The notes under the pieces: model-generated
The model's database searches: none
What the model was told of the DNA's origin: nothing
What the model saw: the letters and a program-made list of their open reading frames with translations, nothing else
Shown: positions 1 to 6,401 of the stretch, piece after piece
How positions within the stretch are numbered: the first letter of the stretch is position 1
Layout: each line of letters begins with the position of its first letter
From: GCA-003244245 sp046262495
GTDB lineage: Bacteria > Actinomycetota > Actinomycetes > Mycobacteriales > Pseudonocardiaceae
Assembly: GCA_046262495.1 (NCBI GenBank)
Contig: JBHEMR010000183.1
Location: forward strand, 1-7,987
Direction: 5' to 3'
DNA: 7,987 nucleotides
Program-made: the position numbers and the translations under genes

Positions 1-1677
1 CATGGCCTGGTGCACCTGCAGGACCGGGTTGTCCACGGGCACCTGCGCCAGCCCCTCCTCGGCCGCGGCGACCGCGACCGCGACAGCTACGGCGGCGGAG
101 ACGGTGCGTAGGTCCTCGATCGGCGGGAGCAGCGGTTCTCCGGGGGCGGTAGCGTCCGACAGCCTGGCAACGGCGTCCGCGGCCGCGGCGATCATTGGTC
201 GGTTGATCCGCCGGGCACGGGCCACCGTGACGCCGAGGCCGAGTCCGGGGAAGACCAGGGCATTGTTTGCCTGGGCGATGCGATGGGTGATCCCGCCGCG
301 GACGACCGGCGGGAACGGGCTGCCGGTGGCGACCAACGCCCGGCCGCCTGTCCACCGGATCAGGTCCTCCGGCAGCGCTTCACATTTCGACGTCGGGTTG
401 GACAGCGGCATGATGATCGGCCGCTCCGTGTGCGCGGCCATCTCCCTGATAATGGCTTCGGTGAACACGCCGGCCTGCGCCGAGGTGCCGATGAGCATGG
501 TGGGACGCGCGGCTGACACGACGTTGGCGAGGGTGACCGTGGTGCCCGCACCGGTGGCCCAGCCGGCCACCTCCGCCGCGCTCCGCGCGTACGGCAGCTG
601 GAATTCGCGCAGGTTGGGTGTGTCGTCGACCAGCAGGCCCCGGCTGCCCAGGGCGTAGAAGCGCGCGGTGGCCTCGGCGCGGGACAGTCCTTCGCGGATC
701 ATGACATCGCGCATCATGTCGGCGATGCCCAGCCCAGCGGTGCCGGCGCCGTGGATGACCACCCGCTGGTCGCGTATCCGGGTCCCCGCCACCCGGGCGG
801 CGGAGAACGCAGCGGCCAGCACGACCGCGGCGGTGCCTTGAAGGTCATCGTTGAAGGTACACAGCTGGTTGACGTACTTGTTCAGGATGCGTCGCGCGTT
901 GCCGGCGCCGAAGTCCTCCCAGTGCAGCATCGCATTCGGGAAGAGCCTGGTGGCGGCCCTGACGTAGACCTCGATGAGATCGTCGTAGCGCTGGTCGCGG
1001 ATCCGTGCGTGCCGGGCACCCAGGTAGGTCTCGTCATCGAGAAGCGCCACGTTGTCGGTGCCCGTATCCAGCACCACCGCGAGCACCCGGTGTGGGTGGA
1101 TGCCCGCCGCGGCGGTGTAGACCGAGAGTTTGCCGATCGCGATCTCGATGCCGCCCACGCCCTGGTCGCCGATGCCCAGGATGCCCTCCGAGTCGGTAGC
1201 CACGATCAGGTCGACGTCCTCGGCGCCCATGCCACAGTTGCGCAAGGACGCCTCCACGGCCTCGGGCCGGTCGACGGAAAGGAACACCCCATGCGGGCGA
1301 CGGAACTCGTAGCTGAACCGCTCGATCGCCAGCCCGACCGTCGGGGTGTAGACCACCGGCAGCATCTCCTCGATGCGCTCGCACAGCAACCGGTAGAACA
1401 GCACCTCGTTGCGGTCCCGCAGATTGGTCAGATACACCCAGCGGCGCAAATCGTTGGCCTGCGCCCGGTACTGGCCGTAGACCCGGCGCACCTGCCCGTC
1501 CAATGTGCTCACAGCGGTGGGCAGCAGGCCGGTCAGCCCCAAGGCCTCGCGTTCTTCAAGGGTGAACGCCGTCCCGCGGTTGATCGTCGGGCTGGTTAGC
1601 ACGGCGCTGCCCCTCGCGTGGATGCGCGCAACCACGCCGTCAGCGGTTGGAATGAGCTCATATGGCGGCTGGTGCAT
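1..1677 (-). CDS. mez: NAD(P)-dependent malic enzyme (3' end outside window)
   Basis: Cytosolic malic enzyme: oxidative decarboxylation of malate to pyruvate and CO2 with reduction of NAD(P), an anaplerotic/gluconeogenic node. The frame is open from the start to the window edge (559 codons visible), close to the roughly 550-residue length of mycobacterial Mez, so only a short C-terminal tail is missing. Visible motifs are YTPTVG at about residues 110-115 (catalytic Tyr110), Lys183 in AIGKLSVYTA, the metal-ligand stretch HWEDFG (Glu254, Asp255), FNDDLQGT (Asp278), the Rossmann loop GAGTAG at 310-315, PLSNPTSKCE at 424-433, and QANNALVFPGLGLG at 469-482. The N-terminal malic domain spans about 85-268 and the NAD-binding domain about 278-535. 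I chose the ATG at 1677 because AAGGAG ends 6 nt before it; an in-frame ATG at 1683 directly abuts that Shine-Dalgarno and is too close. It lies 127 nt downstream of the HNH-like lipoprotein gene on the same strand. NAD versus NADP preference is not decided here. Confidence 0.95.
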   Translation of the reverse strand, partial: MHQPPYELIPTADGVVARIHARGSAVLTSPTINRGTAFTLEEREALGLTGLLPTAVSTLDGQVRRVYGQYRAQANDLRRWVYLTNLRDRNEVLFYRLLCERIEEMLPVVYTPTVGLAIERFSYEFRRPHGVFLSVDRPEAVEASLRNCGMGAEDVDLIVATDSEGILGIGDQGVGGIEIAIGKLSVYTAAAGIHPHRVLAVVLDTGTDNVALLDDETYLGARHARIRDQRYDDLIEVYVRAATRLFPNAMLHWEDFGAGNARRILNKYVNQLCTFNDDLQGTAAVVLAAAFSAARVAGTRIRDQRVVIHGAGTAGLGIADMMRDVMIREGLSRAEATARFYALGSRGLLVDDTPNLREFQLPYARSAAEVAGWATGAGTTVTLANVVSAARPTMLIGTSAQAGVFTEAIIREMAAHTERPIIMPLSNPTSKCEALPEDLIRWTGGRALVATGSPFPPVVRGGITHRIAQANNALVFPGLGLGVTVARARRINRPMIAAAADAVARLSDATAPGEPLLPPIEDLRTVSAAVAVAVAVAAAEEGLAQVPVDNPVLQVHQAM

Positions 1678-1683
1678 GCACAT

Positions 1684-1689
1684 CTCCTT
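1684..1689 (-). promoter_or_regulatory. Shine-Dalgarno of the malic enzyme gene
   Basis: AAGGAG on the minus strand sits 6 nt before the ATG at 1677 and 0 nt before the ATG at 1683. This spacing selects the second ATG as the start. Confidence 0.7.
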
Positions 1690-1804
1690 GCCGTCCGCAC
1701 CCAGCGCGAGTCGGCTGATTCGGACGCCGCCCGTCAGTGTGGCCGACGCACGCGGTCGGTCGCTGGCCCGGTGCGGTTCGGGCAAACCATGCGTCAGCAG
1801 TAGC

Positions 1805-2338
1805 TCAATGAGTCCAGTCGTGTCGCATCGTTGCTTGGGCAGCCGCCAGGGTCGTCTGACCCGTGCACACTGCCTGATGCAGGTGATCTTCTAGTTCTTC
1901 CTTCTCGGTAGCCTTCGCTGTGGGTTGTGGAAAGAGGTTATGTGGATCGCTGGGCGCGCCGCCGAGGGACAGCGGTATAAGGTGATCTTCTTTATAGTTC
2001 AAGGGAGAACCTGGCTCGGCGAAGTCACGCATTTGTTGGAGTTTGAGTGCGGCGGTGTAGCTGGCGGGTGGCCGCACCGTGTCCGTCCATCCGGGCGCGC
2101 AGATCGTGGTGTGGATGGTGTCCTGAGTGACATTCGGGTTGCGGACCCCCGGTGTGCAACGCACGTCTGCGCGCGCATCGACCACTCGGCACGGCTCGGC
2201 CGCCAACACATTGGGTACTGCACTGAGCAACTGCGCCGGCCTGGCGCTTGCGGTCACCGATGAGACATCGGCGGCTGGTGCGGCGCCACAGGCAGCCAGC
2301 GCCAGGAGCATCGGCAGGCATATTACCCGTCGGCTCAA
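1805..2338 (-). CDS. Exported HNH-nuclease-like lipoprotein
   Basis: A 177-residue protein of unknown physiological role. The N-terminus is a lipoprotein signal: basic SRR, a hydrophobic stretch at about 5-16, and lipobox LAAC with the acylated Cys at 17, so a membrane-anchored protein outside the cytoplasm is predicted. The mature part has the pattern Y-x-E-D-H-L-I-P-L-x-L-G-G (115-127) followed by N-L-F-P-Q-P (134-139) and a charged helix at about 142-157. This matches an HNH/beta-beta-alpha-metal-like fold, with Asp118/His119 and Asn134 as likely metal or catalytic residues. Four cysteines (50, 61, 80, 158) could form two disulfides, which fits an exported protein. The start is TTG at 2338: GAGGAG lies 6 nt upstream and no ATG/GTG lies better placed before the signal peptide. 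A SigF-like promoter sits 47 nt upstream of the start. The protein could be an active nuclease or a non-catalytic derivative; nuclease activity is inferred from the motif only. Confidence 0.8.
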   Translation of the reverse strand: MSRRVICLPMLLALAACGAAPAADVSSVTASARPAQLLSAVPNVLAAEPCRVVDARADVRCTPGVRNPNVTQDTIHTTICAPGWTDTVRPPASYTAALKLQQMRDFAEPGSPLNYKEDHLIPLSLGGAPSDPHNLFPQPTAKATEKEELEDHLHQAVCTGQTTLAAAQATMRHDWTH

Positions 2339-2344
2339 GAGCGT

Positions 2345-2350
2345 CTCCTC
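2345..2350 (-). promoter_or_regulatory. Shine-Dalgarno deciding the TTG start of the HNH-like lipoprotein
   Basis: GAGGAG on the minus strand is separated by 6 nt from the TTG at 2338. This strong, well-spaced site supports the rare start codon and keeps the whole signal peptide in the product. Confidence 0.7.
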
Positions 2351-2384
2351 GTCTGTAGTAGGAAAAGTCTCGGTTGCAGTGGGT

Positions 2385-2409
2385 TACCCTCTTTAACCGT
2401 GCGTAAACC
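2385..2409 (-). promoter_or_regulatory. Candidate SigF-type promoter for the HNH-like lipoprotein gene
   Basis: Reading the minus strand, GGTTT (2409-2405) is followed after exactly 15 nt by GGGTA (2389-2385). This fits the mycobacterial SigF consensus, roughly GGTTT or GTTT, a 15-17 nt spacer, then GGGTAT. The last base of the -10 element is A here, not T or C. The element lies between the GH15 stop codon and the TTG start at 2338, about 47 nt upstream of that start, so a leader of roughly 40 nt would result. It could also drive the malic enzyme gene by read-through. It would place the gene under general stress/stationary-phase control; this is motif evidence only. Confidence 0.6.
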
Positions 2410-2446
2410 TTGCTCGAAGCTTTGCCCGGGGCGGTGCCGGCGGGGG

Positions 2447-4255
2447 TCATCGTGGGTGTTGTGGCGGGTGGATGGGTTGGTCGCTGCGGTGAGCTCGGCC
2501 GGTGTGCAGCTGTAATGCGCTGACGACGAGAGGGAAATGGCTGAATGCTTGGGGAGTATTGCCGAGTTGTCGTCTGGCGATGGGGTCCCATTCCTCGCTG
2601 AGCAGTCCGACGTCATTGCGCAGGGCAAGGAGGCGGTCGAACAGGGCGGTTGCTTGGGTTTGCCGTCCGGCGCCGTGGAGGGCGTCGACAAGCCAGAACG
2701 AACAGGCGAGGAACACGCCTTCGCCGGCGGGCAGCCCGTCGTCGGATGACTGCGTGTGGTAACGCAGTACGAAGCCGTCTTGGGTGAGTTCGCGTTGGAT
2801 GGCGTCGATGGTGCCGATCACCCGGGGATCGTCGGGGGCGAGGAACCCCCCGCGCGGGATTAGCAGCAGGCTGGCGTCCAGGGCGGTGCTGCCATAGGAC
2901 TGCACGAAAGTGCCGAGCTGGTCGTTGTAGCCGTTGGCGAGGACGTCGGCGTGGATCGTGTCGCGGAGCTGCTCCCATTGATCGACCGGACCGGGCAGGT
3001 GGCGGGTGCGCGCGCCGCGGACCATCCGGTCGGCGGCCACCCATGCCATCACCTTGGAGTGGGTGAAGTGTCGGCGCGCCCCGCGCATCTCCCACAGCCC
3101 GTTGTCAGGGTCCTGCCAATGGCCCTGGAGGTAGGTCAACAACGCCACCTGCAGTTGCCAGGCGCTGTCCTGTGCGTCGATTGAGGCCTGCCGGGCCAGG
3201 TGCAGCGCATCGAGGACCTCGCCCCAGACGTCGAGCTGCAACTGGTCGGCTGCGGCGTTGCCGGTGCGCACCGGCAACGAATTTTCATAGCCGCTCAACC
3301 AGGGCAGTTCCAGCTCAGGGAGGCGGCGGGTGCCGTCGACCCCGTACATGATCTGCAGGGTGGCGGGGTCACCTGCCACTGCGCGAAGCAGCCATTCACG
3401 CCAGGCTTTCGCTTCGGCCTCATACCCTGCGGCCAGCAGCGCTTGCAGGGTGTAAGAGGCGTCGCGGAGCCAGCAGTATCGGTAGTCCCAGTTCCGAGGG
3501 CCGCCGATCTGCTCGGGCAATGACGTCGTGGGGGCAGCGACGATCCCTCCGGTAGGAGCGTAGGTCAGCGCTTTCAGCGTGATCAGTGAGCGTCGCACCG
3601 GCTCGGCGTAGCGGCCGGTGAGTGGTGTGCCGCTTGCGGACCACGACTGCCAGAAACTCACGGTGTCCAACAGGGCATTCTCGGCGTCGACCATCGCCGG
3701 TGCCGGATGATGGCTCGGCGCCCAAGTCAGCACGAAGGGCACCCGGTCGCCAGCGCGAACGGTAAACTCCGACACCGTGGACCATTCCCGTCCTTCGGTG
3801 CGGGCGGGTGTGCTCAGCCATACGGCGTCGGGCCCGGCGACCGCCTCGATTCGATGGCCGCGGCGACGCACCCAGGGCATCACCCGGCCGTAGTCAAAAC
3901 GCAGGCGCAGTTCACCCAACATCGGGACCGCCCCGCTGATGCCCTCCACGATCCGGATCAGGTCCGCGGCGTGACCCCGCGGGGGCATGAAGTCGACGAC
4001 CCGGACGTGGCCTTCCGGGGTGATCCACTCGGTTTCCAGCACGAGGGTGTCGTCGCGGTAGCGGCGGCTGCTGCAGCTACCTCCCGCGGCGGGGGCCAGC
4101 AACCATCGGCCGGCGCCGGGGGTGTCCACCAGGGCAGCGAAGCAGGCCGGGGAGTCGAACCGCGGGAAGCACAGCCAGTCCACCGACCCGGTGTTGCTCA
4201 CCAACGCTGCGGTGTGCAGGTCGCCGAGCATCGCATAGTCCTCGATTCGGGTCAT
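2447..4255 (-). CDS. Glycoside hydrolase family 15 protein (glucoamylase/trehalase type)
   Basis: A 602-residue enzyme predicted to release glucose from alpha-linked glucans or trehalose by inversion. No signal peptide is seen, so it is probably cytosolic. The N-terminus has the family opening R-I-E-D-Y-A-M-L-G-D-L-H-T-A-A-L (3-18) and V-D-W-L-C-F-P-R-F-D-S (25-35), a beta-sandwich domain to about residue 200. The (alpha/alpha)6 catalytic domain follows, with G-G-P-R-N-W-D-Y-R-Y-C-W-L-R-D (251-265), N-G-L-W-E-M-R-G (385-392, likely general acid Glu389) and L-L-S-E-E-W-D-P (551-558, likely base Glu554/555) before Q-A-F-S-H (569-573). Length is normal for bacterial GH15. I chose ATG 4255 because homology begins there; the frame stays open to 4477, but that 74-residue extension is unlike the family and runs antisense to the gadB relic. 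The ribosome site before 4255 is weak. Some mycobacterial GH15 proteins are trehalases, others unassigned; substrate cannot be read from sequence alone. Confidence 0.92.
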   Translation of the reverse strand: MTRIEDYAMLGDLHTAALVSNTGSVDWLCFPRFDSPACFAALVDTPGAGRWLLAPAAGGSCSSRRYRDDTLVLETEWITPEGHVRVVDFMPPRGHAADLIRIVEGISGAVPMLGELRLRFDYGRVMPWVRRRGHRIEAVAGPDAVWLSTPARTEGREWSTVSEFTVRAGDRVPFVLTWAPSHHPAPAMVDAENALLDTVSFWQSWSASGTPLTGRYAEPVRRSLITLKALTYAPTGGIVAAPTTSLPEQIGGPRNWDYRYCWLRDASYTLQALLAAGYEAEAKAWREWLLRAVAGDPATLQIMYGVDGTRRLPELELPWLSGYENSLPVRTGNAAADQLQLDVWGEVLDALHLARQASIDAQDSAWQLQVALLTYLQGHWQDPDNGLWEMRGARRHFTHSKVMAWVAADRMVRGARTRHLPGPVDQWEQLRDTIHADVLANGYNDQLGTFVQSYGSTALDASLLLIPRGGFLAPDDPRVIGTIDAIQRELTQDGFVLRYHTQSSDDGLPAGEGVFLACSFWLVDALHGAGRQTQATALFDRLLALRNDVGLLSEEWDPIARRQLGNTPQAFSHFPLVVSALQLHTGRAHRSDQPIHPPQHPR

Positions 4256-4390
4256 GCCCAGATCGTGGCAGCCGAACGCCCGATCAGGCCCGCGGCACCC
4301 TTCTATCAGCCGTCGTCGCTCGCGGGCTTTAGCGTGGCCGGTATGGCATTGTCGCATCCGGCTTACCAGCAGAGTTCCGGCCAGCAAGAA

Positions 4391-4958
4391 ATGTCGATCA
4401 ACCCGGTGTTCAAAAACCCGCGAACCGGTGCAGCTGCCGCGCAACGAGTTGCCACCGGCAGAGCTTGATCCAGACACCGCTTACCAAGTGGTCCACGACG
4501 AGCTGATGCTCGACGGCCCCAAGTCATCGCCCAGTACTACAACTTCCTCCGGTTAGGTTTCGATGGTTACCGGCGTGTTCAGCACACCTGCCGCGAGGTG
4601 GCCACCGCACTGGCGAACAAGATCGGCGAGCTGGGGCCGTTCCGGCTGCTGACCCGCGGCGATGAACTCCCCGTCTTCGCCTTCACCCTGCACGAGCACG
4701 TCAGTGGCTACTCCGTTTTCGACGTCTCCGCCGCGCTGCGCGAACACGGCAGGCTGGTTCCCGCCTATACCTTTCCAGAACACCACACCGACCTGGGGGT
4801 GCTGCGCATCGTGGTCCGCAACGGATTCACCCACGACCTCGCCGATCTGCTGCTGGCCGACCTGCGCACCGAACTGCCTCGGCTGGGCCGGCAACCCCAC
4901 CCGCAACGAGGCACCGAATCCCAGTTCCTTCTCCCACGGCGCGAGCCCACCCAGATAA
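4391..4958 (+). pseudogene. gadB: Glutamate decarboxylase relic: core deleted, frames broken
   Basis: Remnant of a PLP-dependent glutamate decarboxylase (glutamate to GABA, used in acid resistance). The N-terminal part begins MSINPVF from ATG 4391 (an in-frame ATG also at 4343). After a five-A run at 4412-4416 it continues in another frame as REPVQLPRNELPPAELDPDT and HDELMLDG, up to about 4517; removing one A joins the two. The C-terminal part starts at about 4520 in a third reading context with QVIAQYYNFLRLGFDGYRR, then LGPFRLL, ELPVFAF, FDVSAALREHG, VPAYTFPE, VLRIVVRNGF and DLADLLLADL, to about 4890. By comparison with E. coli GadB (466 aa), roughly 260-280 codons between LDG and QVIAQYY are gone, including the Schiff-base lysine. 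The tail may hold another shift: one frame ends in SSFSHG before the stop at 4956-4958, like the SFKHT tail of E. coli GadB, while the C-terminal frame itself runs on to a TGA at 5021-5023. It cannot encode an active enzyme. Confidence 0.85.
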
Positions 4959-5179
4959 CACCGCGCTGGACATCACAGTGCCGCGCCACACTGACCACTT
5001 TCTACCCGATACTCGCGGCCTGATCGGATACGGTTTCAAGCTGGGGTGTAGTCGCCGAGTCGCTACCATCATCGTCGGCGCCTGTTGGGGCTGTCGTGGG
5101 GTTGGGGAAACCGGTGCAGTCGGCGAGGCGGCCGTTCAGTTGCGGTACCGGAGACATGGGCGAATGGGAGAGACTAATC
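4959..5179. other. Intergenic stretch between the gadB relic and the holin-like gene
   Basis: No conserved gene seen. The first part, to 5023, may be translated residue of the relic's C-terminal frame. The rest should contain the promoter of the downstream two-gene unit, but I could not recognise convincing -35/-10 boxes. GGGAG at 5166-5170 is the ribosome-binding site of the next gene. Confidence 0.5.
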
Positions 5180-5602
5180 ATGTCCGACGATGCCGGTGGA
5201 TTACCGCCGCAGCACCCCCAGGACCGGCCGCTCGGGCAGTTGGTCAGTGACGTAACCGAGCAAATCACCCGGCTGGTGCGCGATGAGATGCGGTTGGCCG
5301 TCGTCGAGCTTCAGCAGAAGGGCAAGCGTCTCGGCGTCGGCGCCGGCCTGCTCGGTGGCGCTGGTGTGCTGGCCTTTTACGGCGGTGCGGCGTTGGTGAC
5401 CGCCGTGATCGCGGGGTTGGCCACCCAGCTTGTGCTGTGGCTGGCGGCGCTGATTGTCGGGGTGGTCGTGTTGGGGATGGCGGGTGCGCTCGCCTTTGTC
5501 GGGAAGCAACAAGCCCAGCGCGCCGGGCCGCTGCTGCCTGAGAAGGCGGCGATCAGCGTCAAAACCGACATCAAGGCCATCAAGGAAGGGATGCACCGAT
5601 GA
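5180..5602 (+). CDS. Holin-III-superfamily-like two-helix membrane protein
   Basis: A 140-residue small membrane protein of the actinobacterial 'phage holin family' type (putative holin superfamily III; Pfam Phage_holin_3_6). An amphipathic N-terminal helix with P-L-G-Q-L-V-S-D-V-T-E-Q-I-T-R-L-V-R-D-E (17-36) precedes two membrane helices at about 53-80 and 84-107 and a basic C-terminal tail ending K-A-I-K-E-G-M-H-R. Despite the family name, most chromosomal members sit outside prophages and have no shown lytic role; here no lysin or phage gene is nearby. ATG 5180 was chosen because GGGAG lies 9 nt upstream; the same frame extends to 5096 but those residues are not family-like. Its stop overlaps the next start (ATGA), so the two are translationally coupled and their products probably act together at the membrane. 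Function is unknown; a role in envelope stress is a guess. Confidence 0.85.
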   Translation: MSDDAGGLPPQHPQDRPLGQLVSDVTEQITRLVRDEMRLAVVELQQKGKRLGVGAGLLGGAGVLAFYGGAALVTAVIAGLATQLVLWLAALIVGVVVLGMAGALAFVGKQQAQRAGPLLPEKAAISVKTDIKAIKEGMHR

Positions 5603-5991
5603 CCGACTCGTCACGAGAGGAAGAAATACGCAAGGACATCGAACGCACCCGCGCGCAACTTGGTGACACCGTAGAAGCATTAGCCCACAAGGTCGACGTG
5701 CCCGCCCGCGTCAAGGACAAGATGCACGACACCAAGGAAACCGTGCAAGTCAAGGCCGAAGAGGTCACGCTGCAAGTACTTGAAGCCACCGCAGTACTCC
5801 AAGCCAAGGCAGTCGAGGTGGCCCAGCAAACCGAGCGCCTTATTTACCAGGCGCTGGAGAAAATGCCGCCGCCGGTGGCTGCGCGCATCGAGCCGCTGGT
5901 GGTGGCGGCGAGGCAACGGCCATTGGCCGCCGCGGCGGTCGCGGTGGCGGTGTTGTTGGTGCTGCGGCGCCTGCTCCGTAGGAAGAAATGA
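5599..5991 (+). CDS. DUF3618 membrane-anchored helical protein
   Basis: A 130-residue protein. The N-terminal DUF3618 signature is visible: E-E-I-R-K-D-I-E-R-T-R-A-Q-L-G-D-T-V-E-A-L (8-28), then K-V-D-V-P-A-R-V-K-D-K. A long charged, likely coiled-coil stretch follows to about residue 85. A single C-terminal membrane helix at about 108-123 (rich in Ala, Val, Leu) ends in the basic cluster RRLLRRKK, which should stay cytoplasmic. Topology is therefore a cytoplasmic helical domain tail-anchored in the membrane. The start overlaps the preceding stop by four bases (ATGA), with AAGGAAGGG just upstream inside the preceding gene. DUF3618 genes are commonly adjacent to holin-III-like genes in actinobacteria, so the pair looks like a conserved unit. 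No biochemical function is known to me; resemblance to apolipoprotein- or YtxH-like stress proteins is only in overall design. Confidence 0.87.
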   Translation: MTDSSREEEIRKDIERTRAQLGDTVEALAHKVDVPARVKDKMHDTKETVQVKAEEVTLQVLEATAVLQAKAVEVAQQTERLIYQALEKMPPPVAARIEPLVVAARQRPLAAAAVAVAVLLVLRRLLRRKK

Positions 5992-6168
5992 GGCGGCGTG
6001 GCCCGGCGGTGTCGCTTCCGACGGCCCAGCGCGGTCCGTGATCGTTTCAAGTGCGGATCATGGTCGTGAACCGAACCGAACGCCCCCGTCATCCGAACGT
6101 CTGGTGGGTAAGAGTCGGTTGCGATCACTGCGGTTGCCACCGAATGCCGAATGGACGGAGTAGAGAAA

Positions 6169-6348
6169 ATGCACCAGTTCCAATGCGGGCACCAGGAGTG
6201 CGGGAGCCAGTACACCGCGGCCAACAAGGATGACCTGATGGCGCAGGTAGCCCAACACCTGAAGGAAGCACACAACGTCAACAACGCGACTCAGACCTTG
6301 ATGGGGTACCTCGAGTCGACGTGCGTGACGGTTAAACGTGAACAGTGA
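6169..6348 (+). CDS. DUF1059 small protein with Cys2His2-like metal site
   Basis: A 59-residue protein matching the DUF1059 pattern: an N-terminal Cys pair (Cys6, Cys11), the central D-D-L-M-A-Q-V-A-Q-H segment (21-30), and H-x4-H (His30, His35). The arrangement C-x4-C-x18-H-x4-H resembles a small zinc finger; zinc binding is inference. An additional Cys52 lies near the C-terminus. ATG 6169 is preferred because GGAG at 6157-6160 lies 8 nt upstream and the second residue starts the family homology; the frame also has an ATG at 6151, giving six extra residues. The gene stands alone on the plus strand, 177 nt after the DUF3618 gene, and ends 53 nt from the convergent ATP-grasp gene. No function is established; such proteins are usually listed as hypothetical. 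Confidence 0.85.
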   Translation: MHQFQCGHQECGSQYTAANKDDLMAQVAQHLKEAHNVNNATQTLMGYLESTCVTVKREQ

Positions 6349-6350
6349 GC

Positions 6351-6368
6351 CGCTCACCTCGGTGAGCG
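6351..6368. terminator. Hairpin between convergent genes, possible bidirectional terminator
   Basis: CGCTCAC (6351-6357) pairs perfectly with GTGAGCG (6362-6368) around the loop CTCG. It begins 3 nt after the DUF1059 stop and lies 33 nt beyond the stop of the ATP-grasp gene read from the other strand. There is no T-run on either side, so it would be a non-canonical terminator of the kind proposed for mycobacteria, or merely an RNA 3'-end stabiliser. Confidence 0.5.
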
Positions 6369-6401
6369 CCCGGTGTCTGTGCGAGAGCTTCGGTGATGCG
6401 C

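Noticed and set aside
751..1599. Long plus-strand open frame of 282 codons
   Set aside because: It is the antisense shadow of the malic enzyme; its translation has no recognisable domain, while the minus frame carries all malic enzyme motifs.
1775..1790. GGTTT (1788-1784) upstream of the malic enzyme as a second SigF promoter
   Set aside because: The matching -10 position holds GGGCC at a 14-nt spacing, not GGGTA at 15-17.
3707..4468. Plus-strand open frame of 253 codons across the GH15 5' end
   Set aside because: Mostly the shadow of GH15; only its last part, after 4391, is real and belongs to the gadB relic.
5180..5602. Prophage lysis cassette
   Set aside because: No endolysin, structural or integrase gene is present, and this holin-like family is common on actinobacterial chromosomes.
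6104..6110. GGGTA on the plus strand before the DUF1059 gene as a SigF -10 box
   Set aside because: No GTTT-like element lies 15-17 nt upstream.
6116..6137. Direct repeat CGGTTGC (6116-6122 and 6131-6137) upstream of DUF1059 as an operator
   Set aside because: Seven-base repeats are expected by chance in sequence of this composition; nothing else supports regulation.
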